A program made the translations under genes and the position numbers. Source: Polytrichum commune (taxonomy: Eukaryota; Streptophyta; Polytrichopsida; Polytrichales; Polytrichaceae). Taken from it: 64,000 bases of DNA. Of the stretch, positions 44,875 through 57,700 are shown one piece after another; within the stretch, counting starts at the first letter, position 1, and each line of letters starts with the position of its first letter. The stretch spans positions 52,254,429 to 52,318,428 of the forward strand of contig OX485804.1 of NCBI GenBank assembly GCA_950295325.1, in the 5' to 3' direction. A model generated the notes under the pieces. That model was not told the DNA's origin and made no database searches. It saw only the letters and a program-made list of their open reading frames with translations.

Positions 44875-47091
44875 GAGGGCCACTTCTCACATGAGCCAAG
44901 AGCCGTGACCATGAAATTGTGAGAGCCCAAAAGAAAGTTTCCAAAGGCCGTCCCAAGGCACCTCCAAAATCATGTGGTGCGGTCACGGACCCTCAAATTA
45001 GGAGAAAAGACAAAGGAGTTGGACTACGGAGCCAACCCCTAGCCAGGTATTTGAGGTGATGAGAACCGGCTAGAAAGGACCGAGAGGCGGCTCAAGTAGA
45101 CAGAGCCGTTAGGTTAGGGTTCAAGCCATGGGAACAGACCTCAAGCCTAAGGGAGTGGGCTTCATGCCATTGGGAACGGACCTCAAGCCTAAGGGAATGG
45201 GCTTCATGCCATTGGGAACGGATATGGACAATAGAAGAATAGGATAGTAAGAACAAGTGAATACGTTGTGTCTTTTGGAAGAGTACCGGTAGACGAAAAG
45301 ACATGCCCAAGGAATGATAATTCCCTTGGATGAATACAAACTACTTTAACCACTGTAAATGAATGTATGCATTTTGATGGACAGAGTACACGGATGTAAC
45401 CGAATCCCCCCTAGCACATCTAGGAAAGCAAAGGATTACACCAAATGCACTCCACATGTACATCCAATTAGAGCACGTGATCAATATTGTAAATAGATCC
45501 GTATGTGCTAAAATTAGAATGTGGCTACATTCGGGGCTTAAAATAGCTGATTCATACATATGGCATTGGGGGAATGAGACCTAACCGCCATATCAATTAA
45601 TTGGTAGATATCAGAACCTATTTAAGGAGGCACAAAGGAGACCTATAGGAGCTTGTTTTCATCGATCAAATCCACGTGAGCACCGCGAAGCATTTCGGGA
45701 GCGCACGATTGCTGCAAGATTTTTCAAGAGAACGAAGTTTGGATTTCAAGAAGATAAAGAGTTTCGCCGGAATCCGAGAAGACTCGAAGACGAAGAAAAT
45801 TGAAGAAAATTCTTCAAGAGAATTTCGAAGGCTAAACAAGTTGAAGACAAGAATACTCGAAGACGAAGAAAATTGAAGAAATTTCTTAAAGAGAATTTCG
45901 AAGGCTAAACAAGTTGAAGACAAGAAGACTAAGGATTCTCACGAACCTTAGGAAATTCAAGGTATTCATAAAACCTTCGAAGATGAAGGATTGAAGAACA
46001 TCGGAAGACTAAGGGTTTTCACAAACCTTTGAAGATTTAAGTTCTCACATAAGCTTTTGAAGACCCGGAAACTTTAGGAAGAGGAGATTGGAGATCTCTA
46101 ACACTTAAATTCCTCAAGAGAAACGAGTGAATCAAGGTGACAAGAAGAGTTGGAATCAGCAATACGAATTCATCAAGTATCATCCAACTAAGTTAAAACT
46201 AAAAATTCAACATTCTCTGCATTATCTAGACGGAATCTTTGGATAAGTATGCAAGAGATATAGAATGTACATGAAGATTAGAACGTATCCGGAATATTGT
46301 TCAAACACTTTGATACAAAGAGATTGAGGACACATTAATGCAGGAATGAAAAACTCTTGTACTTGAATATTCTCTAAGTGAGTAAACTTACATTAGTGGA
46401 GGAGTATGCTTGGAATCCATAACTCTCTTAGTGAAACATTCTTATATTGAATGGAATAAGAATAATTATAAGTCGTTCAAACCATGAAAGAGTTTGGAAT
46501 AACTCTTCTAGATAGTAGACATAAGAAAGGTGTTCCTCTAAGAACACTTAACCTTGACATTAGGATTTAGGGGAACATTAACTTGAAAACCTAGGGCACC
46601 TACTCCTCAGAGATTCACTCGACGGGAATACCATATTAGTATGCATCAGTCCACCTTCAGAATGGAAACATAAAGAGTGCTAATTTGGATAGGAGTAATG
46701 TCTATGTAAACCGGTCAACAGCGGGTTACACCATCTAAGGCTGAGGGTTGAAGGTGACCTCGACACGGGTCCTCACACATGATAATATAGAATAAATCAC
46801 CGGTTGTGAGTGTTCGAAGTGCCATGGTCTCCCAGTTTTATATATGTTAGGCCTACCTCCAAAGGTGGTTTTTGATAACAATCCAAGTAACCATGAAACA
46901 TGATCCATTTGATGTCATGTAAGAACCCATGTAGACTCTACATCCATCTTGCATTCACATACTCTGTTGGTCCCTCAAGCATAGTGTGAACCGAACTTGG
47001 CCCGGCTCCACCTTTTCCACCAATGAGAGTGCTTGAAGTGAAATGGTCACGGGCTCTCAGTCTCGTGTGTGAAGTGGCCCTGGTTGTGACT
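44875..47091 (-). mobile_element. MITE, AGGGCCACTTC family, copy 6, split by a nested insertion
   Basis: Its parts are 44875-44996 and 46765-47091, which align with the two ends of the copy at 31254-31751. About 70 bp of the MITE interior are lost at the junction, where 1.77 kb of unrelated DNA sits. Confidence 0.68.
44997..46764. mobile_element. nested insertion, possibly a solo LTR
   Basis: Sequence foreign to the host MITE. Contains a direct duplication of about 44 bp (45124-45212, CTCAAGCCTAAGGGA unit) and another of about 75 bp (45787-45915, GAAGACGAAGAAAATTGAAG unit). A TATA-like CTATTTAAGG lies at 45617 and long purine-rich tracts follow. That composition fits an LTR, but I see no TG...CA ends or clean target duplication, so the type is uncertain. 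Confidence 0.4.
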
Positions 47092-49159
47092 CATGAGTGA
47101 TGCAAATGTACTTTCAAAAATGAGTTGACAAAAACAAACACTCGTTTATGAAAACAAGATGATGCTTGGCAAGTTTGAATGGCAATACAAAATGGCTACA
47201 AAGTACTAGGCATTGGTGTGAGTGGTTGATGCAATGTGAGTGGTTCAATGAATGCATCGAGACTCCGGTCCTTAGAATAGGTCATGAGTGTTCAAACATA
47301 AAATACAAGTGACCATTGTAGGTAGTCCGTTTTGAAATGATGATTGGCTAAATGGGTGACAACCTTAACCCGTAAATGCTTTTAGCACGTTATGTTAGTT
47401 GTGTGTTCTCTATTGATAATGGATAATATGAAATCTTCATTGAACTCATTTCTAGTTAGTTTGTGTCCAGGTGTCAAGAAGAATAAGCTTTGCAAGACAA
47501 CAAGTTATCATAATTTATTTTCATATTTTGTAATTTCAAAATATCGTATGTAATGAGAGGTGCAAACATGAGATAATAAGCCTTTTGGGATAAAGACAAT
47601 CAGGAGTGACTTAAAACCCAATGTTGATAATGAGGAGATTCAAGGGGTTTCCGATCCTTAAACTTGACAACCCCTCAAACTCCCCTTTCAAGTGTTAACT
47701 CCTAATCGTTCAAGAGGCCCTATCCAATCCTTTTTTATGCACAAAATCATGTATTTGAGCTGCGTACTTTCATATTCAATCAATTGTGTCAAAAGCTACC
47801 CCATCTATAAGTAACTTGTTCTGCTAGTGAACTTTTCAAAACCGGTTGAAAATCCTAATGGCATTGGAGGTCTGGGCTACAATACATGGTTTGAGTGACC
47901 CTTGGATGCAAATACATACTTAGTGCTTTCATCCTTTATGCTACATGCGAGTGTATTTTTATTTTTGATTTCTTTGACATAAGAGAATGTACAAAATAAA
48001 GCACAATATCCAATAGGATAAAAAATATATCTTTTAAAGACATGGCGAGGCTCATAGGAACATTATTTCGTTGTATATTTAGACGTGTGGTCCTTTAACC
48101 CTTAGTTGCCCACGAGACCCAAAAGTGGTTGGCGATTGTTGTATAAGGGCCATAAGTTTGAGTAGTTATTGTATATGTCAAAAATATATAGTTGAAACAT
48201 GGGGTCATATGTCTCATGTATAATGTCCAAAATTTTATAAAATCGTACTCATAGTAATATGTGTGGCATGTATACATCCCTAAGTGTCCAATATATATAT
48301 TGGGGCAAGGTTTCCAGGGAACACTTGGTGGTACACAAATGGCAATCATCACAAATTACACAAAATATATCATGAGCTACAACATCAGTCACCAAGCCAT
48401 TTGTCATTGCTCTAGTCGGGCTAGTGTCATCATCAAGAGCCATTCTATGAGCCCTGGAGGCCCAAATGTGACACATGCACATGGAATAATGTACCCCTTA
48501 CGTACTAGAATGGAATGTTCAAGTACCACCCATGCTGCTACCATGTGTATCATACGTCTTCCTATGTGGTGGGGGGCGCGCGCAGGGGAGGGGGGGGGGG
48601 GTAATATGATAGTAAAAAAAAAATTGAAGTGAAGCTACTACGTTTCATAAAAATTGAGTGGAATTTGTTGTGATGTTGGGAAATGTTGGTGTAGTTACTG
48701 TGATGTGAGATCGTATGGTCCAAACCCAACAAAAATCCTTCATGAATTCAACACCATTTGGTACGTGATAACTAGGTTTGTATTCAAATCCACATATCAT
48801 ACTCTCCGCATACAATTTAAGCCTCGGACATTTAGAGGTTGAGGGTTGAAACCTAGACAAACATTGTGTTGCTTAATTTTCCGGAGGATTTGATGAACCG
48901 GTTGTAGCATATGAGTGGCATTTAAAATCTTAAGTAAAGTGAAGTTTGGCATGTTGGAAAACATAAAAAGGAATGATGCAGGAATGTGGATTAAGTTGTT
49001 GTGCATGGTATGCCATTGGGAATTGGTCCATTACGTCCATGGGTCAACATATTTTGAGATAGTATTGAGAGCAACACCTTCAAATCCACCATTGTAAGTA
49101 TCTAGATAAATTGTGTGGACAATATACATGTGATCACTCTTCTTGATCGGACATCTAGG
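47092..49159. other. no recognisable gene
   Basis: Intergenic DNA with a G-run at 48589-48601. Short open frames at 48261-48632 and elsewhere show no domain. Confidence 0.4.
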
Positions 49160-49520
49160 TATGCGGGTGTTATTCGGTTACTTATCTTCATTGGACATCC
49201 ATATTTGATTGGTGTGTGGAACAAACACCATATAAATACATGCTTAAAAGACAATGGGTTGCGTCTTCAAACTTTATGAACTAAGTCCACACTCAAATAA
49301 TGAACACATTTGGGAGTACATGTGTATTCAATTAAGTAATTAAGACGTACTTCTGATAACCATAACTAAATTATGGGAGGTTCACCTTTCAATCTCATCT
49401 TTGTTGATGCTTCATCGTAGATTCATTAATGTAGCACAAGTTTCATTGTGCAAATATAATCAATAGAAGTTGGAGTACATGAAAAGCGAACCAAGTATCA
49501 CCCATGCACCTTATAGGTAT
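49160..49520 (+). repeat. dispersed repeat, second copy (see 39016-39390)
   Basis: Diverged copy of the intronic repeat, with the landmarks CATATTTGATTGGTGTGTGG and GATGCTTCATCGTAGATTC in the same order. The common boundary suggests a transposed unit of about 360 bp. Confidence 0.62.
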
Positions 49521-50438
49521 TCAATTGGTACCATGTTACTATGGCAATTCGACACCATTGTGCTGAATAAATAATGTAGTAGCATAGTTGGTTCGTGCAA
49601 AAATTATTCCCCCCAAAAAAATTATAAAAGCTATCAATTATGAGCCCAGTCAAATGAATAGGTGAAAATTTATATTTCTAAAAAATGAATTTTTTCAGAC
49701 CACCCTGGAAAAAGCTATTGTTGGACCTAATCAAAAAGAACAAATTACTTCTTTCTTAATCATAGGGCATATGAGATTTCAAAAATAATATTCGTTTTGA
49801 GGTGCACAAACTAGCTATGGTGCTACGGTGTCAGATTTGTAGAAATTATTGTCAGAAATTGCAATTAATATTGGAGTTCAATTATGTAGCTTACATTTTT
49901 ATTTTTTATTCTAAAAATACATTTTGAAATTTTTTATTAGGTGGCACAATATATCAACATGGGTTGTACCATTGTAGAAGAGAACAAAGACCAAAAGGAC
50001 ACATGTGATGATGAGACTAGATTTGGGAAACACAATTGAGATGACCTATGTGATCAGTTAAGGAGATAATCTCCATTTTAACAAAAATAAATAAATTTTT
50101 TGGGCAATCTCAACTTTGGGTTTAAAACTTAAAATGATAGGATGCATGATTCACAAGTGCTAACTAGATGAGACAATCCCGAGTTTGATCCAACATATAA
50201 CAATGCATGTGGAGTTGGAAGTGCCCACAATAAGACCATAAACCTTCTATGCAATTGCCAAGGGATGATATTTGAGGTCACACAAGAATATGCTTAGGAG
50301 CCAAATCACTTCCAATATATGGTAATGCATTGGGCCAGGTATTTTTCACATGTGAGTAACTTCCAAGTGTATAGGTTTCAAGACGGACGATAGGGAATTG
50401 TTGCATACCAACAATGACTAAAAGCCACAAAAGAGAAT
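49521..50438. other. no recognisable gene
   Basis: AT-rich intergenic DNA. Nothing recognised. Confidence 0.4.
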
Positions 50439-50851
50439 CAGGGGGAGGTCACTCCATTGTAAAGTTGAACAACCATGTGTGAACAATATACATGTAAAAA
50501 AAATCCTATTTTTTACATAAAGCATCACCAAAATGAGTCAAACTTTAATCAATTATTTTTCATGAGTAGATATACACGGTACCTATTACATATTAAAAAA
50601 AATGGCAACTAAATCTGATGATTTTTTATATAGATATAAAACATACCGATTCTAATGAGAATGACGCAATATTGAACTAAAAAAATTACTACAAAAATGA
50701 AGATGACTAAAAATATTAAAAAATAACTATCAATGGTTATTTTTATGTAAAAAATTTTGAAATTTGAAAATGATCTATGGCATGTAATATAGGGGTAGCA
50801 AACTTTGTTCGCATGTGGTGTTCAACTTGACAATAGAGTGACCTCCCTGTG
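50439..50851. mobile_element. hAT-type MITE, second copy
   Basis: About 413 bp, alike throughout to 4440-4856. Left end CAGGGGGAGGTCACTCC, right end GTGACCTCCCTGTG. No matching 8-bp flank is left (AAGAGAAT against CTTATGAA), so this copy is older or its flank has been rearranged. Confidence 0.8.
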
Positions 50852-51550
50852 CTTATGAATGACTCTTGAAGACAAATTCTTCCAAATGGAAAGTGGTAGG
50901 AAGGTTACAATAAGTATCCTTGTGTTCCTCATGAAATTCCCTTGTCAATGGAGACGATCCCTTTCCAATGTGAAAAGATGGCCATTCACAAAAGAATTTA
51001 AAGTCAACGAATGAACTAAATTTTCCCGTTGTTTATGCAGTATTGTATATAAAACGTTAAATGTAGTATGAAATGTTTCGACTATGAATTTATCACGGTT
51101 TCTTGAAGTTTAATGATTCTAAGTAGATAATGAACAAATCGTGAAAATTACTAAGTATTAGCTTACTTTTAGATGATCTATTGAAACCACCATATATACG
51201 CTCCATGAAGTTAAGGTCTAAAGAAGTGGTTCTCTTTACCAGTGTATTGCATAAGTATGATTATGTGCTCAGTGTGACACCTTTATGAAGTTCAATATAT
51301 TAGAGTTCTAATAAACACAAATGCATTTGACTCCGGCTCCCGCTAAGGATGTGGGAATGTGGCAAGTGTTAGGCATTCAAGAGATTAGGTAACTCATAAT
51401 TAAAACCAAATCATTGCTTGATCCAAAATTACACCCTACTTAAGCCCAACGGCTTGATCCATCATTAGATATGCACATGTGTGTATGATGCTAACAATAT
51501 TGACTTTTAAAGCACCCGTTTCTTTCATCTACTAGTATATTGTATAATTA
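50852..51550. other. no recognisable gene
   Basis: AT-rich intergenic DNA. Nothing recognised. Confidence 0.4.
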
Positions 51551-52206
51551 CAGTAACCTCCTGCTAAAAGTACGCAACTTGAACATGCGTAGTTTGTGCA
51601 TACTTAGTTGGTAGGTGCGTACTTTAGGATTTAGGGTTTCCCAAATCGCTATCGCTTGTGTTTCGCTATAGCTAGTAGGTGTGTACTTTAGGGTTTAAGG
51701 TTTCCCAAATCGCTTGTGTTTCGCTACAATGTCGAAGAAACCAAACGGAAAGCGTCTCAATGAGCATGAACGCTGCGAAATCATCTTGAAGCTTAGCATA
51801 ACGCATATTCCGAGTAAAAGGGCTCTAGCCTGAGAGTACATCATTAGTGAAGGCGATGTTAACACTCAAGAACTGAATGTCGGTTTAGAAAACGAAGTTA
51901 TGTTCTAGGGTTTTGACTCTCTTTATGAGCAAGTTCTTGACATCGAGGATTAGTTGCTATGCCTTGAAGTTCAAGTAGAAGCAGAGGAAACATTTGAGGG
52001 CCTTAAGAAATCGTTTGAATCATTTCAGAGTAAGATCCGAGCAGTCGGTCTCAAAGCCAAACGCAAAAAACTACAAAACTTACGCCAAATGACGATTCAT
52101 GACATGTTCAACTAATAAATCTTGAACCCTAAATTTTTTGCCAAAAAATGCATACTTAACCGGGATGCGTACTTAAACAGGTGCGTACTTAAGCGGGAGA
52201 TTACCG
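51551..52206 (+). mobile_element. internally deleted pogo/Tigger-like element
   Basis: Left end CAGTAACCTCCTGCTAAAAG. The right end is complementary to CGGTAATCTCCCGCTTAAGT. TA flanks both sides (51549-51550 and 52207-52208). TA duplication and CAGT ends are typical of pogo/Tigger elements. Near both ends there are further GTACGCA-type sub-repeats (for example GTGCGTACTT). The transposase core is missing. Confidence 0.75.
51729..52115 (+). pseudogene. pogo-like transposase remnant (N-terminal HTH fused to C-terminal tail)
   Basis: One frame from ATG at 51729 to TAA at 52113-52115. It begins MSKKPNGKRLNEHERCEIIL and continues with a CENP-B/pogo-type helix-turn-helix pattern (PSKRALA-stop-EY). 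It ends with a basic helix and RQMTIHDMFN, resembling the short C-terminal motif of plant Tigger-like proteins. About 129 codons remain, with the DDE core absent. In-frame TGA (near 51831) and two TAG codons (near 51906 and 51951) disable it. Each can be explained by a single C-to-T change. Confidence 0.6.
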
Positions 52207-52208
52207 TA

Positions 52209-54560
52209 CTACTAAAATTTAGATTTTTGTTCATAATTGTTTCCAACAATTTCTTTGAAAACAAACAACACGGATCCACATATCTCTCGTGAAAGTTTGA
52301 CAAAGCGAATGTATGTTGGAACATCCAATCTTCAAGTTGAGTTAACGAAAAGTTTAGACTTTGAGAGGATATCCTTCTTTTTAACATAAAGAAGAGGTGG
52401 ACATGTTCTTGAAAACCTCCTTAGTGTCCAAAACATGTGTACATAAAGAAAAGAAAAAGGAAAAAAGAAACATCCATGTTATGGCACTAGCATGAATGTG
52501 CGTCCTTTAGTCCTATGTTGATCATGGTACATGTGGATATATATATTATATATGCCCAAAAATACTTGCAAAAAAACCATGAGAGGAAATTTTCATTATG
52601 AGTAGCAATTTATCATAATGATTGACAACTCAAAGGTTTAGTTTGAACTTTAAAGAATTTGGTGGCTAGGGTTTGCGATGGGCTTACCTAGCAATCCACG
52701 TATGGAGTAACTTACTCAACAAATATGATACAACCTGAAATCATAAATTGGATTGGAGAGAGAGGGAGAGAGAGAGATTCAACCACCCAATATAAAAAAA
52801 AAACTTGATCCCCTATAGGTTTGTGGTCCATTCATCCCAATTGACTTGGACTAGAATAATTTGAGGTTTTCGAAGTTAATTTGAATTTCCTTAGCAAACT
52901 TCACTTTGGGATCAAAAGGGCCTCAACATTGGATCCAACTTGGAGTGTTGGTTTCTCAAACTAGGAGGAGTTGTTTCCTCAATTGAGGACCAACAAGATT
53001 CGGCGTGAAAGTGACGCCACATTGTCAACACTTGATATTTCAAAGTATTTCGACTTGAACCATGTTGTGAACTCTTTTGGGTTCACAAATTTGTCGACAA
53101 CCAGACTTATGATTGCTCAAATCCGGTGTTTCTTTAGTCTTGGACCCTGGTGCAACCTCACTCCAATAAGTCTTCTAATACCTCCGCTGCGTAGGTCATT
53201 TATGCATGGCCACAAAATCACACACAATTTTTTGTTGTGATCCAATGAAGCATGTGGTGTGCGTGCTTTCCACAACATCTAACCCGCCCCACATCGCCTA
53301 AAGCATACGAGCATTGACATTATTAACCCATGGAAGTTCAAGAATACGACTCATTCAAATGTGGTGGCCAATGCGTCAATCCAAGTTAATCTCCATAACT
53401 TGTCAAGGAAACGACGACACTTTGTCAAACCTTGACATGCACTCAAACTCGATCATTGTTAGATCGATTGAAATTCTAACGTATGTATACCCAAAATCAA
53501 CACAATGTACCTACCAAAGTCACACATTTGGGACTTCCAATGTTTGGTTTCGGGTATATCGTACCTTTAATATACAAGATTTGTTCAATCACATTTTCGG
53601 GGGGGGGGAAACGATTACGAGAAGCGTGTATAACTAAACTCATTCCCAAGGCTCCAAATTCAATCAAAGTCCACATGCAAAAAAATTCCGAAAACCAATG
53701 TGGCACACTATTAAGGAAAGACACTCAACACACCAAACACATATGCAAGAAACTTGGTGATTCTTGACCACAAAATAAGACAATAATAAGTTTCAAGGCA
53801 CTAACTCCAGGCGGTCCTATGATGAATGAATGCATGAATGGATGGATGGATGGATGAATGGGTGGGTGGATGAGACTTGGAGGTAATGAATGGACGTCCA
53901 CGATGTGGGAGGGCGGGAAGGAAACGAGTGGCCGCGTGCAGCAGTTTTCCCGCATACCGACGACCGCTGACGTTTTCTCTTTTGTTTTCGTTCGTTGCCA
54001 GGAACGGTGTCAGTGAGGGAGCTGGGATGACGACCGGATGTGGAGCCTGTGACGTTGGATGACGGTGGATGGATCTTGGACTGGGGTCGTTGGACGCCCC
54101 CGATGAAGATTCTTGAATCTTCGTTGATTGGGCGGAGGAATTGGATGAAAACGCTTGGGATGAAGAAAGATGAAATGTGACCTCGTGTCCCAGAGATGGA
54201 TATGGCTGCCTGTTTTAACTTCCCATTTTATCATTCGTGATTAGCGTTGTCAAGGAGGAGACGGCTTGGTTTCATTGGCATTTTAGACCCATAATTTTTT
54301 GTGTTCATTCAAGTGGATGATATTATAGTGAATGGATGAACTTGTCTTCCACAAGTGATTTCCACGGAATGACATAAGTTTATTGGATATATTCTAAACC
54401 AATATCAACATTGGTTAGGGTTGCATAAGGTAAAATTGGGCACTCTAGAATTTTAAATATTGCCCATGGTAACGTTCTCGCAATTCATTTTTCTGTTCTA
54501 TTCTCTATCCGTTCACTTGTTCCCATTTAACTTTGTCCTTGGTCTACTTTACAATTATAG
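52209..54560. other. no recognisable gene; ATGG microsatellite at 53822-53875
   Basis: A GA-rich run lies at about 52756-52778. A (ATGG/ATGA)n microsatellite lies at 53822-53875. A GC-richer stretch (53880-54120) has open frames without domains. Confidence 0.4.
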
Positions 54561-56070
54561 TGTTGCGCACATGAGTGCCTACTGGCCAGTTAGCCAGGCG
54601 GTGGGCGACGTTTTTCATCCCCCTCCGGATGGCGGCCCTCCCTCCGCCGGTTGTGGGAGGCGGAGCGGACCGTCCGCCCCAGTCTGGAAGGGACGGGTCC
54701 GCCTCCATCAACCTTGCTTAATTAACTCATTCCCGGGAATTTCCATGGGAATTCCTTTGACCATCTTCTAATTAAAGTGGACCAGCTCCTTTGCTTTGGA
54801 GTTTAAGAAGAGTTTGTCCACTCTCACCTTGCTCTCCCATTGACGAACGCATATTGAGTGTTTAGTGAGGCACTTCACTGCAAGTTAGGGCTCTCTAACT
54901 GTACCATGGAGGAAGGGTTAGGATTTTTGGGGACCATGATGCTTGCATCACCTCCACTTTTTGGCACTCCAGGACCTTCAAATGATGGTCACGTTGTGGG
55001 TTTAGGGTGAGTACCTCTTTTAGCAAGGGAGTGGACCCATGGAGCTATCAAATACCTAGTAGAGTTGGTAAAGGAGCGCATTGAGAGTTATGGCACAACA
55101 TTCTTCAAGCAACAACTTTGGGAGAGGATTAGGGAGCAAGTTGTCAAAGATCATCCAGGCGAGGCACGACGGACTTGGACTCAAGGACAAGTGGGACAAG
55201 CTCGAGCGGCATTACCATAAGGAGAAGAAATTGCATAATGTCATGGGTGACAATGCGGGTTCACAATGGATTTGGTTCAATATGATTGACAAGGTTCTTT
55301 CAGACACGGCCAAAGCTAACGGGGTGCCCGGTGGTATGGACAATGGTCATAATGTGGGCATGGAGGACCAACCTGCATGTCAACCAGAAGAAGTAGCACA
55401 TGAGGTTCCAGAGGAGGAACCAAAGTCCCTTAGAACTAGAGCCTCCAATTTGCCTGGGGTTAGAGGGCAACCTGTGAAGGGGAGGAAGTTGGCTAGTGAC
55501 ATGGCGGCCTCCTTGGATCGTTTTTGCGAGTCCACTCGTAGAATCGAGCAATTGAAGTTGGAAGCCGCTATCAAACTACACGAGGACAATAGGAAGTTAA
55601 AGTTAAAGATGTTCAAATTGACACAAGCATCACAAGAAAGGATGGCAAATCTTTTTGCCAATGTTCTTCAAGGCTTAAAGAAGTAGTTCCACCAATGTGG
55701 ATGTTTCCAATTGCCTATTGTTTATCTTTATTGTGCAATATAACAATATTGTTTTCCTTTTTACTCTAACAAGTTTTAAAAACACAAATACAATTGTATG
55801 CTCATTTTATCGTCCTTTCAGTTACATGACAAATGCCGTAAGGTTGTCGTATTATTAACGGAATTATTTCTAACCGCCCCCGCAATTTCCACGCAACGGG
55901 GGCGGGGGGGGGGGGGGGGGGAGAGGTGTATGGCCGAGGGCGGAGGCGGGGCCAGTCAGCCACCTAATAGTGGTCTGACCGGCCCCCCCGCCGGCCAACC
56001 GCGGGGGCCACTTGGCGTCAGCCAGGTTGGGGCGGAGGTGGCCCTCCGCCCATGTGCCCTACACCTATGC
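54561..56070 (+). mobile_element. Harbinger-like element carrying only the Myb/SANT gene
   Basis: Proposed ends: GTGTTGCGCACATGAGTGC near 54562 and the complement of the sequence ending near 56070, GTGTAGGGCACATGGGCGG, 14 of 19 alike. Both ends have GC-rich subterminal blocks (GGCGG/CCGCC clusters at 54597-54720 and 55870-56060), unlike the AT-rich interior and flanks. No transposase (DDE) frame is present. The TSD is unclear (ATA against CTA). Confidence 0.45.
54906..55686 (+). pseudogene. Myb/SANT-like (trihelix) DNA-binding protein of a Harbinger-type transposon
   Basis: In PIF/Harbinger elements this protein accompanies the transposase and binds element ends. From ATG at 54906 (MEEGLGFLGTMMLASPPLFG) the frame meets TGA at 55008-55010 and then continues with EWTHGAIKYLVELVKERIES and LWERIREQVVKDHP. 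Near 55180 the meaningful frame shifts to KDKWDKLERHYHKEKK, completing a trihelix-like pattern of spaced tryptophans. It then runs to TAG at 55686 through a central VPEEEPKSLRTRA and a C-terminal helix (RKLKLKMFKLTQASQERMAN). One nonsense codon and one frame break make it inactive. The 201-codon frame starting at 55081 lacks the first helix and is probably only the intact tail. A domesticated Myb-like gene is a less likely alternative. Confidence 0.65.
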
Positions 56071-57100
56071 AATTTCCCCTTTGAGTTATATTTATTGGGG
56101 TTAAAGTGGTAATCTATTGTCGCCTAGTAGCTACTAAAGCATAAACAACTTGTTTTTTGAATCATGGCTCGTCCATGATAACTTCTTCGGGTCTACAAAT
56201 CAATAATCCCTAAGGTTGGGTCCCCACATTGGTCATAGGTAACATTCCCAATGGAATTTTAGCTCTCATGTCTCTCATCCCCATGCATAACTACTTAATG
56301 AAATCTACAAATAGTACACAATCAAAATAACTTCTAGGTGTATCCTAACTCTATGTGCATTAATCTTCTCGTGGAGAAAAGAGTTGCCCAAAACTGAGCA
56401 ACTTGGTTTGGATAGGCAAATTTGTCTAAAAACTTAATGCTCCTCTATTAGTTCCTTGGGTGTATTTGTTGCTTCAACCACAAGCAACACATTTCTATAC
56501 TTGGTTTTCAACTACGTACAGAAAGAACAAATGACATGTTGTAATAAAATGTGTAATATCATGTGATATATTCTACCCCCATCAAATCCTTTTTTATTAG
56601 TTTATGATCTATATTTTTCTCCCACTCCAAATGCACTTTCAAGTTATGTGTTGTTTGGACACCAAGGGGCAACTTATAGTGAAGCTAGAGGGCCCATGAA
56701 GGTTGGTGGAAATGTCAAGGTTGATACTAAAGCTTGAGTAGCTAAGGGAACGAATAAGTTTGAATGAATGGAAACCAATGTGGCATGATACTAATAATCT
56801 TTCCTTGTCGACCTGATTTTACATCCAACCCACCTACCTCTTTGAGGTGGGTCCAACAAAACCAATAGACAATTGCATAATTTCACAACCCTTTGTACTA
56901 TGTTTTATCATGTGGAAGGGTTCACATGAAATGGATAATAAACATCATTCAATTGAGAACCCAAGCGCATTTATCTTATAACTACCCACACTTGAAAATC
57001 CACGACCACACATATTTTAAATCCAATTTCCATGGCACAACCTTCGGATCGATTTCAAGGCCGTTGACAAGAGACCTCAACATGGAGTATCCTATTCAAG
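56071..57100. other. no recognisable gene
   Basis: AT-rich intergenic DNA. Nothing recognised. Confidence 0.4.
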
Positions 57101-57700
57101 CCAGAGGGGGCTATTGAGACTTTCCTATTGAAGTTTAAAGGTCAGGGGTGGGATTGAAGCGGTAATGTCTATGACCTCAACTTACATTATCGCCCAATGT
57201 TGCAAATTGGAATTTAAGGTTAGGGTTTGTGGTTGGGGAGAGAATGTCTTTGACATCAACCTATATTGCCATCCAATATTGGGATATTATGGTCTTAATA
57301 TTGGGGGTTGAAGTGGCAATGTCTCATGACATCAACTTATATTGGACATCATCCTATATTGAGATAACAAGGTCAGGGTGACCTTAATCCAACCTCAAAG
57401 TGTAATGCGGCCCTCGATCCAATAGTGGTGTACACATATGAACAAACATACTATAGGGGATGATGTAGGAGGATATGAAAGGAAGCTTATGTCTCCAAGT
57501 ATCATTTGCCGGTATACAAGGTTGGGGTTGAAATGGGAATAACTCTTACCTCATCCTATACTAGTATCCAATATTGGGATATCGGGGTATTCATGTGGAA
57601 GTTGAGGTGGGGATGTCTCCAACGTCGACCTATACAACCTGACCTCCGTAACATCACCCTCCTTCATGTCACCCCTTCTTTTGTATCCTAAAACCATAAG
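57101..57700. repeat. degenerate short-period repeat region
   Basis: Phrases such as AATGTCT-(n)-GACATCAAC, CTATATTG and ATCCAATATTGGGAT recur at intervals of roughly 80-110 bp (for example near 57185, 57245, 57325 and 57560). Non-coding. A related fragment appears at 60115-60175 next to the reductase gene. Confidence 0.5.
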
